Positions 23,233 to 34,509 of a stretch of DNA of 64,000 nt are shown one piece after another. The notes under the pieces are model-generated. The model ran no database searches, was not told the DNA's origin, and saw only the letters and a program-made list of their open reading frames with translations. This DNA is from Nepenthes gracilis (Eukaryota; Streptophyta; Magnoliopsida; Caryophyllales; Nepenthaceae), in the NCBI GenBank assembly GCA_033239525.1, contig BSYO01000019.1:8104592-8168591 (forward strand), given 5' to 3'. Every line of letters begins with the position of its first letter. Positions within the stretch are counted from its first letter, which is position 1. Both the position numbers and the translations under genes were made by a program.

Positions 23233-24057
23233 TATACTTTTCTTTGTCTCACAACGCCTTTGTTAACGTTGTTTCCTTGTCGTGGTTGGCTAAGGCACTT
23301 CGCCATCACATCAAGCCCACTTCGGGGAGCCTCTTGTACCATGCTCATCCCTGCTGAGGGATGTCATCACATCCGTGCTTAGTGGGATACTGGCTCAGTA
23401 GGTCGGGACGCCGCCGCACACCTAGGGTAGGTTCTTAATGGCCAATCGAAGCTGAGGCCATAGCAAACAGACTTATGTCTTAGGCCTTGTGCGACGATAC
23501 ACCATTTCGCACTCGCACCTCTCGGGGCATCATCGCTCACGTGCATGGTCCTAACTCGTCGATCAAGAGCCGATCGAGGGTGCTCTCTTCGGGAGAAGAT
23601 CGTCGCACGCCCTGAGCTTACTCTAGGCCCCATAAGGTTTTAACGGCCATATCATTAGGAGCTTTCAATGTCCCCAAGCCCGCTCTGCTCGACCACGCAC
23701 GGGCCACTTGCACCGAGTTAGGTTTCGCAGCCGCTAAGGGCCTTTCGGTGAGGAGCCAACGTGGGGCCGAGGTTTCACGGCTGCTAAGGGCCTTTTGACA
23801 TGGAGTTGAAGTTCGAAATTCGACCGCTTGTAGACTGCTCAGCGCTGGGCCATGGTTTTGCTTACAGGTGGACGAGCATCCTCATAACTTAGAGGCAGTC
23901 TAGACCGTTTTGCTTTTCGAAATGGCAAGCATGCATGCACTAATTTGAACAGTCTAACAGGAAGATAAAAATAACAATTTTATTAATGAAAACATGATAT
24001 ATGTACAAGCACCATGAACCATGCATGTGCATCTTACCAAGGCGTGTCCATGGATTA
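23233..24057. other. Spacer between convergent Tat pol and antisense unit 2
   Basis: No coding domain. Contains a short repeat (GCCGCTAAGGGCCTTT-like, 23732 and 23780) and, on the minus strand, an AATAAA at 23979-23984 about 75 bases past the pol stop, a possible poly(A) signal for gag-pol. Confidence 0.5.
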
Positions 24058-25250
24058 TTAATAGTATTTCTTGAGGTGGGTGACATTCCAAGTCCAAGGG
24101 ATCACTTGGGTGTGCAACTTGTGCGCCCCGTTCTAGAGGATCGCTGAGACTAGGAACGGCTCCTCCTAGTTTGGGGAGAGTTTGTTCCTACGAGCAGTCT
24201 TACTCATTGCCTCTACACTCCGTAGGACTAAATCCCTGACCTTGAGCACGCGAGTTTTCACCTGCTTGTTCTAGTATCAAGCAACGCGCTGCTAGTAGGC
24301 TTCCGTCCTCAGGCGTGTCACGTTGCAGGCATCCAGGGAGTAGGTCCAGGTGCTCTCTAAGCCGCTAGGAGTTACTAATGAGGTCGAAGCATTCAATTCG
24401 GAGATTGGGTAGCCCTACTTCAATGGGGATGACCGCTTTAGTCCCGTAACATAGACTAAAGGGCATCTCTGTGTTGGTTCTTGAGGGGTCATCCGGTATG
24501 ACCATAGCACAAACGGCAGAATCATTTTACCAAGAGCCGCATTTTTACCTTAGTCTTCAAATTTCACGCAAAGAGGGCCCGATTGACACTTCGACCTGCC
24601 CAGCCCCGCAGTACGCCACGAATGTGTGAACCACTAACGCGTAAGCTTACGCAAGACTCGCAGAAATCGCTTATCGGTGAATCGGGTCTGGGCTGTCGGG
24701 TCACCATGACCTCAAATCCCGAACCGACAAATAATATTCGACCCCCAACCCGCATCTCTACCTGCTATGCGTGAAGGGGAGTGTGTGGCTCACCCACTCG
24801 TGAAGTAATACATCAATGGTAAGGAATTTTCTCTCATGGGAGGTTAAGGACATGGGCCCATGGTCAAGCCGAGCTCATCATATAATGTCCACGCGGCCAG
24901 AGGCTCAAGAACTGCCATGTCCTGCCAGTGGCTCAGGACCCTGTGGAACTTAGTGTGCCTCTCACACCTTTTGACTGTCCATGGTGTCTCGTTTACGTGG
25001 GTCGTAACAAACCTCGCCGCATGATTTCAAATGAGGCTCTTCCTCCACGCAGGAGCTGACAACACAGGTGGACTCACCAAGGCGTATTCGTCTTCTTCTC
25101 AAAGCGAGGGGCATTTGTGATAGGGTTGAGTATCCCTGCCTAAGATAACTTCCCATCGACGATCGCATACCGCCCGATCAGTTTTCTTTATTCGCTTAGC
25201 CTCCCTGTGTCCCTCTCGGGAAGCTGCCCATTTGTTAGGTAATTCAAGAC
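24058..25250 (-). pseudogene. Tat integrase
   Basis: Minus-strand reading through frameshifts shows NIICRFGI and TRFTDKRF (about 24750-24680), the family block just around the second catalytic Asp. PFVLWSYRMTPQEPTQ follows (about 24520-24475), then VIPVEVGLPNLRIE (24430-24390), REHLDLL (24350), LPKLGGAVPS, and WNVTHLKKYY before TAA at 24058-24060. An upstream part at 25130-25250 reads RRWEVIL and KWAASREGHREAK. The second Asp block is damaged. The end with HLKKYY is typical for Tat and fixes the pol stop. Confidence 0.75.
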
Positions 25251-25289
25251 GGCCATCCAACAGCACTGCTACCTACAAGATCTCGCTTC

Positions 25290-26330
25290 TTGGGTTGTCA
25301 ATGCTGCAGCTAGGACTTCCCGCATGCTCCCCGGCATACGCTCTCCCGAGATCCCGTCATCGCGGTCCCCGGCCAACTAGTCAGCGCACCTCTCGCCCTC
25401 GGGATGTGTACACCCGAATTTCAAATGCCCAGGGCCTAGGCCTTTACCTTTGCTACATATTTAGTGAGCCGAGGACTTGATGCCTTGAAGACCCCTAAAC
25501 TGGACACCATTAACTCCGAGTCACGTAGATGACCAAGGTTTTCACAGCACTCTTCGCTAATCCGAGCCCCACAAGGAGGGCATCATATTCTCACATTGCT
25601 GGTTGTCGGGAATTGAAAAAGTTAGGGAGTACTTTATCTCGCAGCCATCTGGGGCTTCGGGCACGACTCCCTACCGCTACCTATCTCGTGTGGACGATCC
25701 GCTTTGACGTGGTGGACTGCATACGGAGTGCTCAAGATGCTCACACTCGACTTCTGGTCTCAAGGGCCAAAGCGGTGGGTCGCCATTTTGACCAAGGTGA
25801 AGTCCTATGGGCCCCAACCTCAGGGCTAATCACGCCAAAACTCCATAAGCCGAACTCGGTCCAGCTCTATGGCCTAATCGACTAATCACCTGACGCCTCC
25901 GGTTTCGTAGGATTGCCTTCAAAGGCTGGTCGGTCAGCACAATGATTCGATGCACTTGGAAGTGTGGCTGCAACTTTCGGGTGGAGTAGATGAGGGCCAA
26001 AGTTATTCTCAAAGGTGGGGTAGCGACTCGTGTCTCATTAGTACACGGGTCGCGACACATTCCCTTGCTATCAGTTGAGAACTGAGCTTTAGGTCGTGTC
26101 CAACACTGCCAGGTAAAGATACAAGTCATCACCCACCGAAGGAGAGGTCAAGAGCAGAGGGTTGGTCAGGTATTCTTTCAGCTCTTGGAATGTAGGCTCG
26201 CACTCCACTGTCCACCGGAATCTGGTTGCTTTTGTTCCTTTAAGGGCCTTAAAGAATGGTAAATACTGCTGACTCGCCAGAACCGGAGAGGGCGAAGGAT
26301 TCCCCATGAGCTTTTGGACTTTCACGGTCC
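25290..26330 (-). pseudogene. Tat RNase H region
   Basis: The frame at 26089-26325 gives SPVLASQQYLPFFKALKGT, FRWTVECEPTFQELKEYLTNPLLLTSPSVGDDLYLYL: the RT/RNase H connection with F.W..E....F..LK..L. The next frame (25830-26132) carries HRIIVLTDQPLKAIL and RRQVISRLGHRAG, matching V.TD.PL...L. Remnants continue to about 25300 in several frames. Repeated frame changes show the gene is dead or badly sequenced. Confidence 0.75.
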
Positions 26331-26399
26331 CTGAGGGTTCAGTGTCAAGGATGGCCCCCCGATTTTCTCCGCCGCTTTGATGCCATGTCGGGACATTAC

Positions 26400-27010
26400 G
26401 GAGCCCAAGAACTTTTGGAGGTCACCAACTAATTCTCGTACGGCCGAGCTTCATCCCGTGATCTCGAAGCACTTCAAAGGTTCACAGATCACAAACGTGG
26501 TTGTCATGACTTTACTTTCGACGAACATGTCATCTATGTACACCTCCACGCTCCTTCCGATCTGGACTTCGAATATCTTGTTTAGCAGCTGTTGATAGGT
26601 CGTGGCGGCATGCTTTAGACCGAAGGGTATAACTTTATAATAGTAGGTCCCTTGGTCGGTTATGAATGAGGTGTGATCCTCGTCGTCTGGGCTCAACCTT
26701 GTTTGGTTGTAGCCTGAGTAGGCATCCATGAAGCTTAGGAGTTCATACCCAAACGTGGAGTCCACCAGCTGGTCGATCATTGGAAGTAAAAAGTTATCCT
26801 TCAGGAGGTCATTCACATCACAAAGTCATGCTTTCTGATATTCGCCATTTGTCGCTATTTTTCTTCACGATGAGGGTGCTTGATAGCCAATCCAGGTACT
26901 GGACGTCCCTTATGAATCCCGCGTTAAGTAGCTTCTTCACTCTTCCCCTGGCGACTATTAATTTTTCAACGAGTGGTTCCGTCAGCTTTTACTTGATGGG
27001 TTTAGCGACT
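26400..27010 (-). pseudogene. Tat reverse transcriptase
   Basis: An open stretch (26451-26816) reads PMIDQLVDSTFGYELLSFMDAYSGYNQTRL, then TSFITDQGTYYYKVIPFGLKHAATTYQQLLNKIF, then VYIDDMFVES. The catalytic pair DD is intact at about 26533-26540. The fingers region upstream (26820-27010) is in other frames. The segment 26904-27010 is also present in the duplicated copy from 32299, but the RT palm is not duplicated. Confidence 0.88.
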
Positions 27011-27079
27011 GATTAAGGCCTAACTTAGACCATTACTCTAGTCAATATTCCATGCATAATGAGGAATCCAACCGAAGAC

Positions 27080-27560
27080 ATTAGAGTTTTACCTGGTGGA
27101 AGTCCATGAGTTGGTCGCAGACCGGCATTGAAAGGGAACTGCCGACGTGCACGCATCTCTGGGTTCATGGGGTCCAAGGGGACTAGTCTGGTTGTCTCGC
27201 CGGACTAGCCAATTGTAGCATGCTTGGTCACATGTTCCAGATCCTTTACTAGCCGGGCTAGGAGCGGCAAGAGCGACTTGGGATAGGTAACACGTTTGTC
27301 CCACCACCTGGTCGCCCAATGCCTCCCCTATTTCTCATGGAGTCAGGAACTTTACTTTCAAGTGTGGGATTGACGTCACCACCCCGAAGGTGGTCAGGAA
27401 CGGTCTGCCCAGAATTGCATTATAGACCGATGGTAGGTCGACGACGAGAAACGTAAGTGTTTGTGTGGCTATACGCGGGTGGGTCCCGATCGTGACTCTT
27501 AGTTGATTCCCAGACAGTAATCGTTCATTGTCCAAGCTAAGGCGTAGGGCCTCGGGTTAC
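27080..27560 (-). pseudogene. Tat aspartic protease region
   Basis: The frame at 27335-27535 reads LRVTIGTHPRIATQTLTFLVVDLPSVYNAILGRPFL and TFGVVTSIPHLKVKF. The YNAILGRP block is the conserved C-terminal part of plant gypsy proteases. The N-terminal DSG block could not be located with confidence (expected above 27540). The second copy is at 32725-32955, where the ILGRP block is changed. Confidence 0.8.
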
Positions 27561-27699
27561 TCTCATCTAGCCTCTTTTTAGCCCAAGCTTAAAAAATGTA
27601 TTAAGATACAAGAAATTATGAGAGCCATTATCGATGAAAAGTCATTTTAACCGGGTAGTCTAGCGTAATATCCGAAAATGATGGCCGATATAACAAGAG

Positions 27700-28080
27700 G
27701 GCCGAATGAAGGGAGGTTACATGAGTCATATCATCATCAATAAACTAATTACATCAACTTGTCCCCTACCCTCGCTCTCTGCTATTACACGTGGCCTTCC
27801 GGTCGGCCCTCTAGCCGCTTTGGCCGGCCTAGCCGAGATCACGCCGACATTACCGCGGCGACATGGTTCCTGGGATGGCTCTCTATCTGGCTATCAGAGA
27901 CCTCTAGGCTTGCCCTAGCTTCATAGGAATCATTGGGAGATGTCTCTTGTGACCAGTTTTCACCTTCGTAGGGTCTCGGCAATCCTCCGTGGTATGTCAC
28001 AGACGTGGAAAAGACACTACTTCGTCTCGGGTCTCTAGCCGTTGTTCTTTTTGGCGCTTTTCTGGCCACTTAGGAACTTC
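27700..28080 (-). pseudogene. Tat gag C-terminal spacer with zinc-knuckle-like block
   Basis: The minus strand here corresponds to 33330-33450 of the duplicated copy, where FHRSL, a stop, then HTTEDCQTLQKEIENLVHRGH can be read. This is the Tat gag tail with FH-D-GH-TEDC. In this copy the same bases are frameshifted (VFSTSVTYHGGLPRPYEGE). Confidence 0.6.
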
Positions 28081-28399
28081 TCGCTCAACCCTGATCAAAC
28101 ATTCAAGCTGGTATCGCTTTAAGGGTGTTAAGGTCAAGGGCCTCGAACTCCCTCTTGACACTTAGCTTAGGATCATATTGCTTGCGAAGTTCGAGTGGCT
28201 GCCATCGCCATTTCTTTTCTTTCCCTACTGGCTGGGTCCTTTCCAAACTACTCATCCATACATTTGGGATGCTTGCCTCGCCGGGCTTTCACCACAATCC
28301 TAATCGGGCCTCATCTCCTCTCGGGAAGGTTCGAGGCGCTAGTGCACTAAGTGTCAAGAACTCCCCAATCGCTAATGTTATGATGAAGCGCTAGCTTCA

Positions 28400-29065
28400 T
28401 CTCGTTGAGAGCTAGGGATTCATCGAAGCCTCGCGGCAAAGCGGTAGAGGAACCACTGTGCCTCCTCCGCTTTCCGCGAGGTGGACAAAAATGCCGTGGC
28501 TACTTCTCTTCCCTCCGACTGGAGATGAACTGCACAAAAGCAAATAAAAGCTCGTCAAGAATAGGATGGAGTCAGTCGAAGACCATGAAAGTAGAGCCCG
28601 GTGTCCTCTTGAGCTTTCAGGAGAAAGCATCAATACGATAGCCTCGCTTACTGTGGAAAGACAACAACGTCCTGGAAGTAGCCTGTCCATTGGATCCTTA
28701 CTTTTGTCATACGTGTCCAGTATTAGCATCTTAAACTTAAGGGGGAACTGTTGCATTCAGATGTCCATATCGAACGACGACCTCCCTAGGTCGAGTGCCT
28801 TATGTTCGACTTCCCCTTTAAACACGTGTTGTCATATCTTCTACTTTTTCTCGATCTCGAGGTGGATCCGCTCCTCTTCATATCGATGAAGTCTCGAGCT
28901 CGCAGCTCTCTCGGGGTCGTGTGTCATGGCAGCCTTCCCACACGTGGGGCTACGATAAACAGAGCCTCTCCTCTAATCACGGGCCTCCTATCGCTGTGGA
29001 AGGCGGGTTGTATCGCTTCCTGCTTTTTCCGGTGCATCCCTACTGGGAGGCTCCGGTTATTGTCT
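28400..29065 (-). pseudogene. Tat gag (retrotrans_gag domain), copy A
   Basis: The frame at 28412-28756 reads LKFKMLILDTYDKSKDPMDR, then SEAIVLMLSPESSRGHRALLSW, SILFLTSFYLL and SSPVGGKRSSH. Tat gag proteins have LP..YDG..DP.DHL followed by a helical block ending F...F...F; the match is clear though frameshifted. It forms the capsid-like particle in active elements. Upstream of about 29065 the gag start is missing and replaced by LTR sequence. Confidence 0.8.
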
Positions 29066-29069
29066 ACGC

Positions 29070-31162
29070 CCTACCTCGTATACAATGATATATTATAGAC
29101 TTTCATGTAGTATAACATCTCATTAAGAGTAAGGACAATGGGATGTCACACGAACTGCTAGAATTTCAAGTTGAACTGCCATGAACCAAACAAACACTTA
29201 AACATGAGTCTCTTAGCTGTAATTGGGTTCCTTCAACCGATCAAGAACCGGTCTTGAATTGGCCATAAAACCAACAAAGACAGAACTGATCATTTGCTTC
29301 CCTACTAAAGCTGATTGTGGCAGATTGGGGAAAGTCGACTGAACCGGGCCCAAATTGTTTGAACCAACATCCGGCCCAGCCACAGTATCATGTACTGTGG
29401 TTGACCTATCCACCCGTGAACCATCCTCCGAAAATGCTTTGAAATGAGTGCTAAATCGAACCCCAAATACAATTCAACCACCCAAGACCCTTGAGGTCGA
29501 TTCTCGCGCTCCAAAATAGACTGAACCTGTCCTGAATCGATTGAACCAACAGCCACCCCGGCCAAGTTATCAAGTACTAAAGTCAAATTATCATCCTACA
29601 AATCAACATCCAAAAATATCTTGAAAAGACACATCAACCGAGCCCTAAATTGGTGCCAAAGATTGAAAGGACAACATCTATGTTGATATTGGGATTGGGG
29701 CTACCGAACCGTCCAATTTCTATGTCCAAATTTTAGTTGAATCGACACCCAAATTAACCAAAATATTATGAGCTATTATTGAGGTATCAACCGGTAAAAA
29801 TATGCCTTGCACCTCCGAACCCGAACCGGCCACAACCAAGTAAGAATAACTGTCAAATGCTAAAATCTTAGCAAATGATAGACCTAGAATTGTTGAACCG
29901 TTCATCTAAACTGGTTCACAAGTGATAAAAAAAATAATAAAAAATCAGTACGGGTCAATCCCTTGAATAGGCCATGAATCGATAATTGAATTCACAAGTA
30001 ATTGTGCTAAGAAATTAACTCAAATTGACCCCAACTATTGTACTAGCAACTGAATCAGTTGAATATTTCACATGTTAAATCTAAATTTTTAACACATATA
30101 AAAGTTTAATATTAAAGTTATAAAATCAAAAAAAATGTATTGATTTCTGTTACGATTTACGGTTTATTTATAATTACTTCATTTTATGATTATATATTCA
30201 ATATTATGGAAAAGTATATGGAAGCTTTATAAGATCTATTTGGATAAGTATTTTCTCCTAGAATGGAGAAAATTAAGAATTATGAATAATGAAAAAGCTT
30301 CAATACGAAGTTTTGAATATGATTAAGACATTGGACTAAGAAATTATTTTCTTAATTGGTGATATTTTCGACATATTTTAGGATGTCCATTGGCCGTGGG
30401 GGTACTTTTGGCGCATTTTATTATTTGGCCCCATACATCGAAGCAAAGATACCGCTTACCACGGTGATCAATTGGTGGGCAGTTCATGTCTTAGATTGCA
30501 TGGAAGCATATACAATCTTTTCTCAATTAACTACTCCATCAGCTAATAAGGCCTACTGGGGCTTATAGTCCCTAAAAATAAATAATATGACAAAATGATA
30601 GTTAAAAATCAAAAAGAAAAATTAAAGAAGTTAAAAGTTCATGCATGCCTCGAGTGATTCTATTCCTCTTAATTAAATATTTATTTTAAGTATAAATACG
30701 CATATCTTTATTTTATCTGTGAATCTCTACTCAGACGGTATTTAGTCACTTACTATTATTTCTAACCCTCTCGATGGAAGGTACAAGTTGATATCTAATG
30801 ATCAAAATTGAAGTCAAAGGTGAATGATTAGACAAGATGGACTATAATATATTAGATAACTTTGATGTTAGAAATGTACTCCGCTTTATAATGAATAAAG
30901 AAAAGAAATATATACAATATTAGTGTTGATTATTTAGTCAGGATTTCGCTAATGGTTATGGTTATTATTTATACTTCGTAAATTTTTATAATAATGATTT
31001 TGGGTTCCTAGTAGTATCTCTAAAACTGCCGTATTCAAGTCATACGAGGTTGAGGCAATTGAATCAGAGATTACATTGGACCTCGTGGTATAATAATGAT
31101 ATATTTATGGACTTATGTGTAGTATGACGTCTCACAAAGTTATACGAGGATGGGACGTCACA
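29070..31162 (+). repeat. 5'-truncated chromovirus LTR with a second LTR end fused in front (copy A)
   Basis: 29070-29150 resembles the last 80 bases of this LTR family (TATTATAGACTT to GGATGTCACA). It is followed at once by a GAACCGG-rich body (29151-30060), a GCTAATAAGGCCTACTGG core (30542) and TAGTCACTTACTATTATTTC splice-like text (30748). The true family end is GGGACGTCACA at 31152-31162. The first 1 kb of a full LTR (U3 and leader) is absent. Confidence 0.65.
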
Positions 31163-32286
31163 GCTTTATTTTGGAACATATGTATATTATGGACTTGCTT
31201 GGAACCTAACTTATAAACGTGATTATTTGGTATTTGTCCACATGTATGTTATTTTGTATGTTTTGGAAAAATTGTTTGATGTGAAGGGATTTATTGTCCA
31301 AAAAGTTTTAAAGTTATGTTTAGTCTTTATTGTAAGAATTTCCTAAATTCTCCAAGTATTATATTGATTCATGTATGTATTCGAAATCATGTGAAGATTT
31401 AAACTCACAAGAATATAAAACGTATCATATGCTCAAGAATATGATTATCTATATGCAAAGTATATGAAGAAAATTGTACAATTTATTATGTTTGATGATT
31501 TGTCTTTCAGTGGAGTGAAAACTTTGTATAAGAATATGGTGGACTTTTCTTAAGAATAATTAATCTGAAATTGGACAAAGGATTTATATTTCAGATGATA
31601 GTACTCCTTAACATGCCTTAAGATATTACGTCAGTAGATCGAAGAATGCCCTGCCACCGGAGATGCTATAGTGGCATATGTGTTATCTCGTCTCATATAT
31701 CGGGTGAAAGTTATAGCGCTACCACGGACATTAAAGTTTGAGGTATCGACAGTGCCTGGGAATGTGTTGGATGGTACATATTTCATTCCTTGTTCGACTT
31801 AATTGCTAGCTAGCATGGCCTACTAACCCCGATCCCTAAATAATGAATAAATTTTAACATATTTTAGAACCTAAAAGAATCATATATAAAAATGTAGAAA
31901 GATAAACGTGTTTTCAAAAAGTACATTTGATCATAATTTCATGCTTATACATCTATATTATACTCCCATTCCATTTTTCTTAATTTATTTTGAGTATATT
32001 GTTCATTATCCTTGATTATATTGTGTCTTATTGAGTATTCACTCACCTATTAATATTTTCTTATTTTGATGAGTACGAGCTTATACATGATGAGGTAGAG
32101 TAGAGATTAGCAAATAATAGAAGGCCAACTCGAGGATGATTTTATAGATGTAGATTTTGTTGTGGTTTTGTATTTTATGGAGTACTTTTGTATATCATGG
32201 ATGATATGTATTTGTATATTGGATGATACAAATAATTTAGTTTTCATCAGATATCGATGGATGTATATGCTTCACAGAGTGTTACA
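31163..32286 (+). repeat. 3' part of another chromovirus LTR (copy A)
   Basis: It has CTAGCATGGCCTACTAACCC (31810), CTTATTGAGTATTCACTCAC (32028) and the end AGAGTGTTACA (32276-32286). The CAG after the pyrimidine tract is lost here but present in copy B (37541-37543). Confidence 0.6.
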
Positions 32287-32298
32287 TCAGTCTTTGGG

Positions 32299-34500
32299 CG
32301 TCCCTTATGAATCCGCGTTAAGTGACTTCACCGCCTCTTCCCTTATGACTATTAATTTTTTTCAATGGAGTGGTTCCAGCGCTTTTACTTGATGGGTTTA
32401 TGACCTGGATTAAGGCCTAACTTGTGGACCATTACTCTAGTCAATATTCCATGCATATCGTTAGGAATCAGCAAAGACATTAGAGTTTCTTGAGGAAGTC
32501 CATGAGTTGGTCGAGATGGCATTGAAGGCCCCACGTGCACGCATCTCTCGGGTTCGTTGGGGTCCAAGGGGACTAGTTCCGTTGTCTCGCCGGACTAGGC
32601 CAATTGTAGCATGCTTTTATCGCAGATGTCTAGATCCTTTACTAGTCGATTAGAGCGGCAGAGCGACTTAGGATAGGTAACACGTTTGTCCCACCACCTG
32701 GTCGCCCAATGCCTCCCCTATTTCTCATGGAGTCAGGAACTTTACTTTCAAGTGTGGGATTGACGTCACCACCCCGAGTGGTCGAGCAGTCTGGCCTTGT
32801 GCATTATAGACCGATGGTAGGTCGACGACGAGAAACGTAAGTGTTTGTGTGGCTATACGCGGGTGGGTCCCGATCGTGACCTCTAGTTGGATTTCTCCCT
32901 GTACAGGCACTGGTTCATTGTCCAAGCCATACAGAGGGCCCTCGGTTGCTCTCATCTAGCTCTTTTTTAGCCCAAGCTTAAAAAATGTATTAAGATACAG
33001 TAAATTATGAGAGCTTTCATTATCGATGAAAAGTCATTTCAACTGGTAGTCTAGCGTAACATCTGAAATGATGGCTGATATAACAAGAGGGTCAGAATGA
33101 AGGGAGGTTACATGAGTCATATCATCATCACTAAAACTAATTACATCAATCCTATCCCCTACCCTCGCTCTCTTGCTATTACATGTGGCCTCTGGTCAGT
33201 CCTAGCCGCTGCTTTTGGCCGGCCTAGTTGAGATCATGCTGATGCCGCTGGCGGCGACATGGTTCCCAGATGGCTCTCTATCTTTGTCATTGGAGACCTC
33301 TAGGGCTTGCCCCTAGCTTCATAGGAATCATGTGAGATGTCCCCGGTGGACCAGGTTTTCAATTTCCTTCTGTAGGGTCTGGCAATCCTCCGTGGTATGT
33401 CACAGAGATCGGTGGAAAAGACACTACTTCGTCTGGTCTCTAGCCGTTGGGTTCTTTGGCGCTTTGGGCCACTTAGGAACTTCTCGTTCTGAACCTGCAT
33501 CAAAATATTCAAGCGGGTATCGTTTAAGGGTGTTAAGGTCAAGGGCCTGAACTCCCTTCGGACACTTAGCTTAGACTGCGGTTGCTTGCGAAGTTCCCAA
33601 GAGTGGCTGCCATCGCCATTTCTTTTCTTCCCGGCTGTTGGTCCTTCCAGCTATCAGTCCATACATTTGGGATGCTTTGCCTCGTTGGCTTTCTCGACCA
33701 CAATCCTAATTGGCCTCATCTTCTCGAAAGGTTTGGAGGCGCTAGTGCACTAAGTGCTTGAAGAACTCCCCAACTGCTAATGTTATGATGAAGGCGCTTA
33801 GCTTCATCTCGTTGGAGAGCTAGGGGATTCACTGAGCTTCTGCGGCAAAGCGGTAGAGGAACCACTTCAGGCTCTCCTCCGGCTTCTGCCGAGGTGGACA
33901 AAATGCCAGGGCTACTTCTCTTCCCTCCGACTGGAGATGAACTGGCACAGAAAGCAGTCGAAAAGCTCGTCGAAGAATAGGATGGAGTTGGGTCGAAGAC
34001 CATGAAAGTAGAGCCTGGTGTCCCCCTTGAGCTTCAGGAGAAAGCACTGGCACATGATAGCCTCGCTTACTTCGTGGAAAGACAACAACGTCTGAAGTAG
34101 TCCCAGGTGGTCCATTGGATCCTTACTTTTGTCATACGTGTCCAGTATTAGCATCTTAAACTTAAGGGGAATCACAGCATTAGAGATGTCCATATCGAAG
34201 TGACCTCCTGGGTCGGAGTGCCTTATGTTCGACTTCCCCTTTAAACACGTGTTGTCATATCTTCTCTACTTTTTTCTCGATCTGAGGGGTGGATCCGCTC
34301 CTCTTCATATTGATGAAGTCTCGGAGCTCAGAGTTCTCTTGGGGGTCGTGTAGGTCATGGCAGCTTCCCACACGGGGGGGCCACGTACAGCAGGAGCCTC
34401 TCCTCTAATCATGGGCCTCCTATCGCTGTGGAAGTTGCGGGGGTTGTATCGCTCCTTGCTTTTTTCCGGTGCATCCCTACTTGGGAGGCTCCGAGCTATT
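32299..34500 (-). pseudogene. Tat protease and gag, copy B
   Basis: The protease region (32725-32955) reads EIQLEVTIGTHPRIATQTLTF and VDLPSVYNA, then a disrupted ILGRP block. The gag tail is at 33330-33450 (HTTEDCQTLQKEIENLVHRGH). The gag domain at 33716-34193 reads IPLKFKMLILDTYDKSKDPMDHLG, EAIMCQCFLLKLKGDTRLYFHGL and FFDELFDCFLCQF; this block is closer to the family than copy A (DPMDHL intact). Frameshifts remain. Confidence 0.75.
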
Positions 34501-34509
34501 GTCTACGTC

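Larger units (their letters stand above)
23979..29070 (-). mobile_element. Tat-type Ty3/gypsy retrotransposon, gag-pol part
   Basis: The minus-strand order from high to low coordinate is gag, zinc-knuckle spacer, protease, RT, RNase H, integrase. The integrase ends HLKKYY and a TAA stop at 24058-24060. The antisense ORFs lie beyond pol (18.8-23.2 kb). It lacks a chromodomain, and its RT reads VYIDDMFVES as in the Tat lineage. GC content is clearly higher than in the surroundings. The 5' LTR and the first part of gag are gone: at about 29070 the sequence switches to chromovirus LTR text. Confidence 0.8.
26904..32286 (+). repeat. 5.4-kb tandem duplication, copy A
   Basis: Homologous end to end with 32299-37765. 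It contains Tat RT start, protease and gag (minus strand), then an LTR end (29070-29150), a truncated chromovirus LTR (29151-31162) and a second LTR 3' part (31163-32286). Only about 12 bases separate the copies. Confidence 0.92.
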
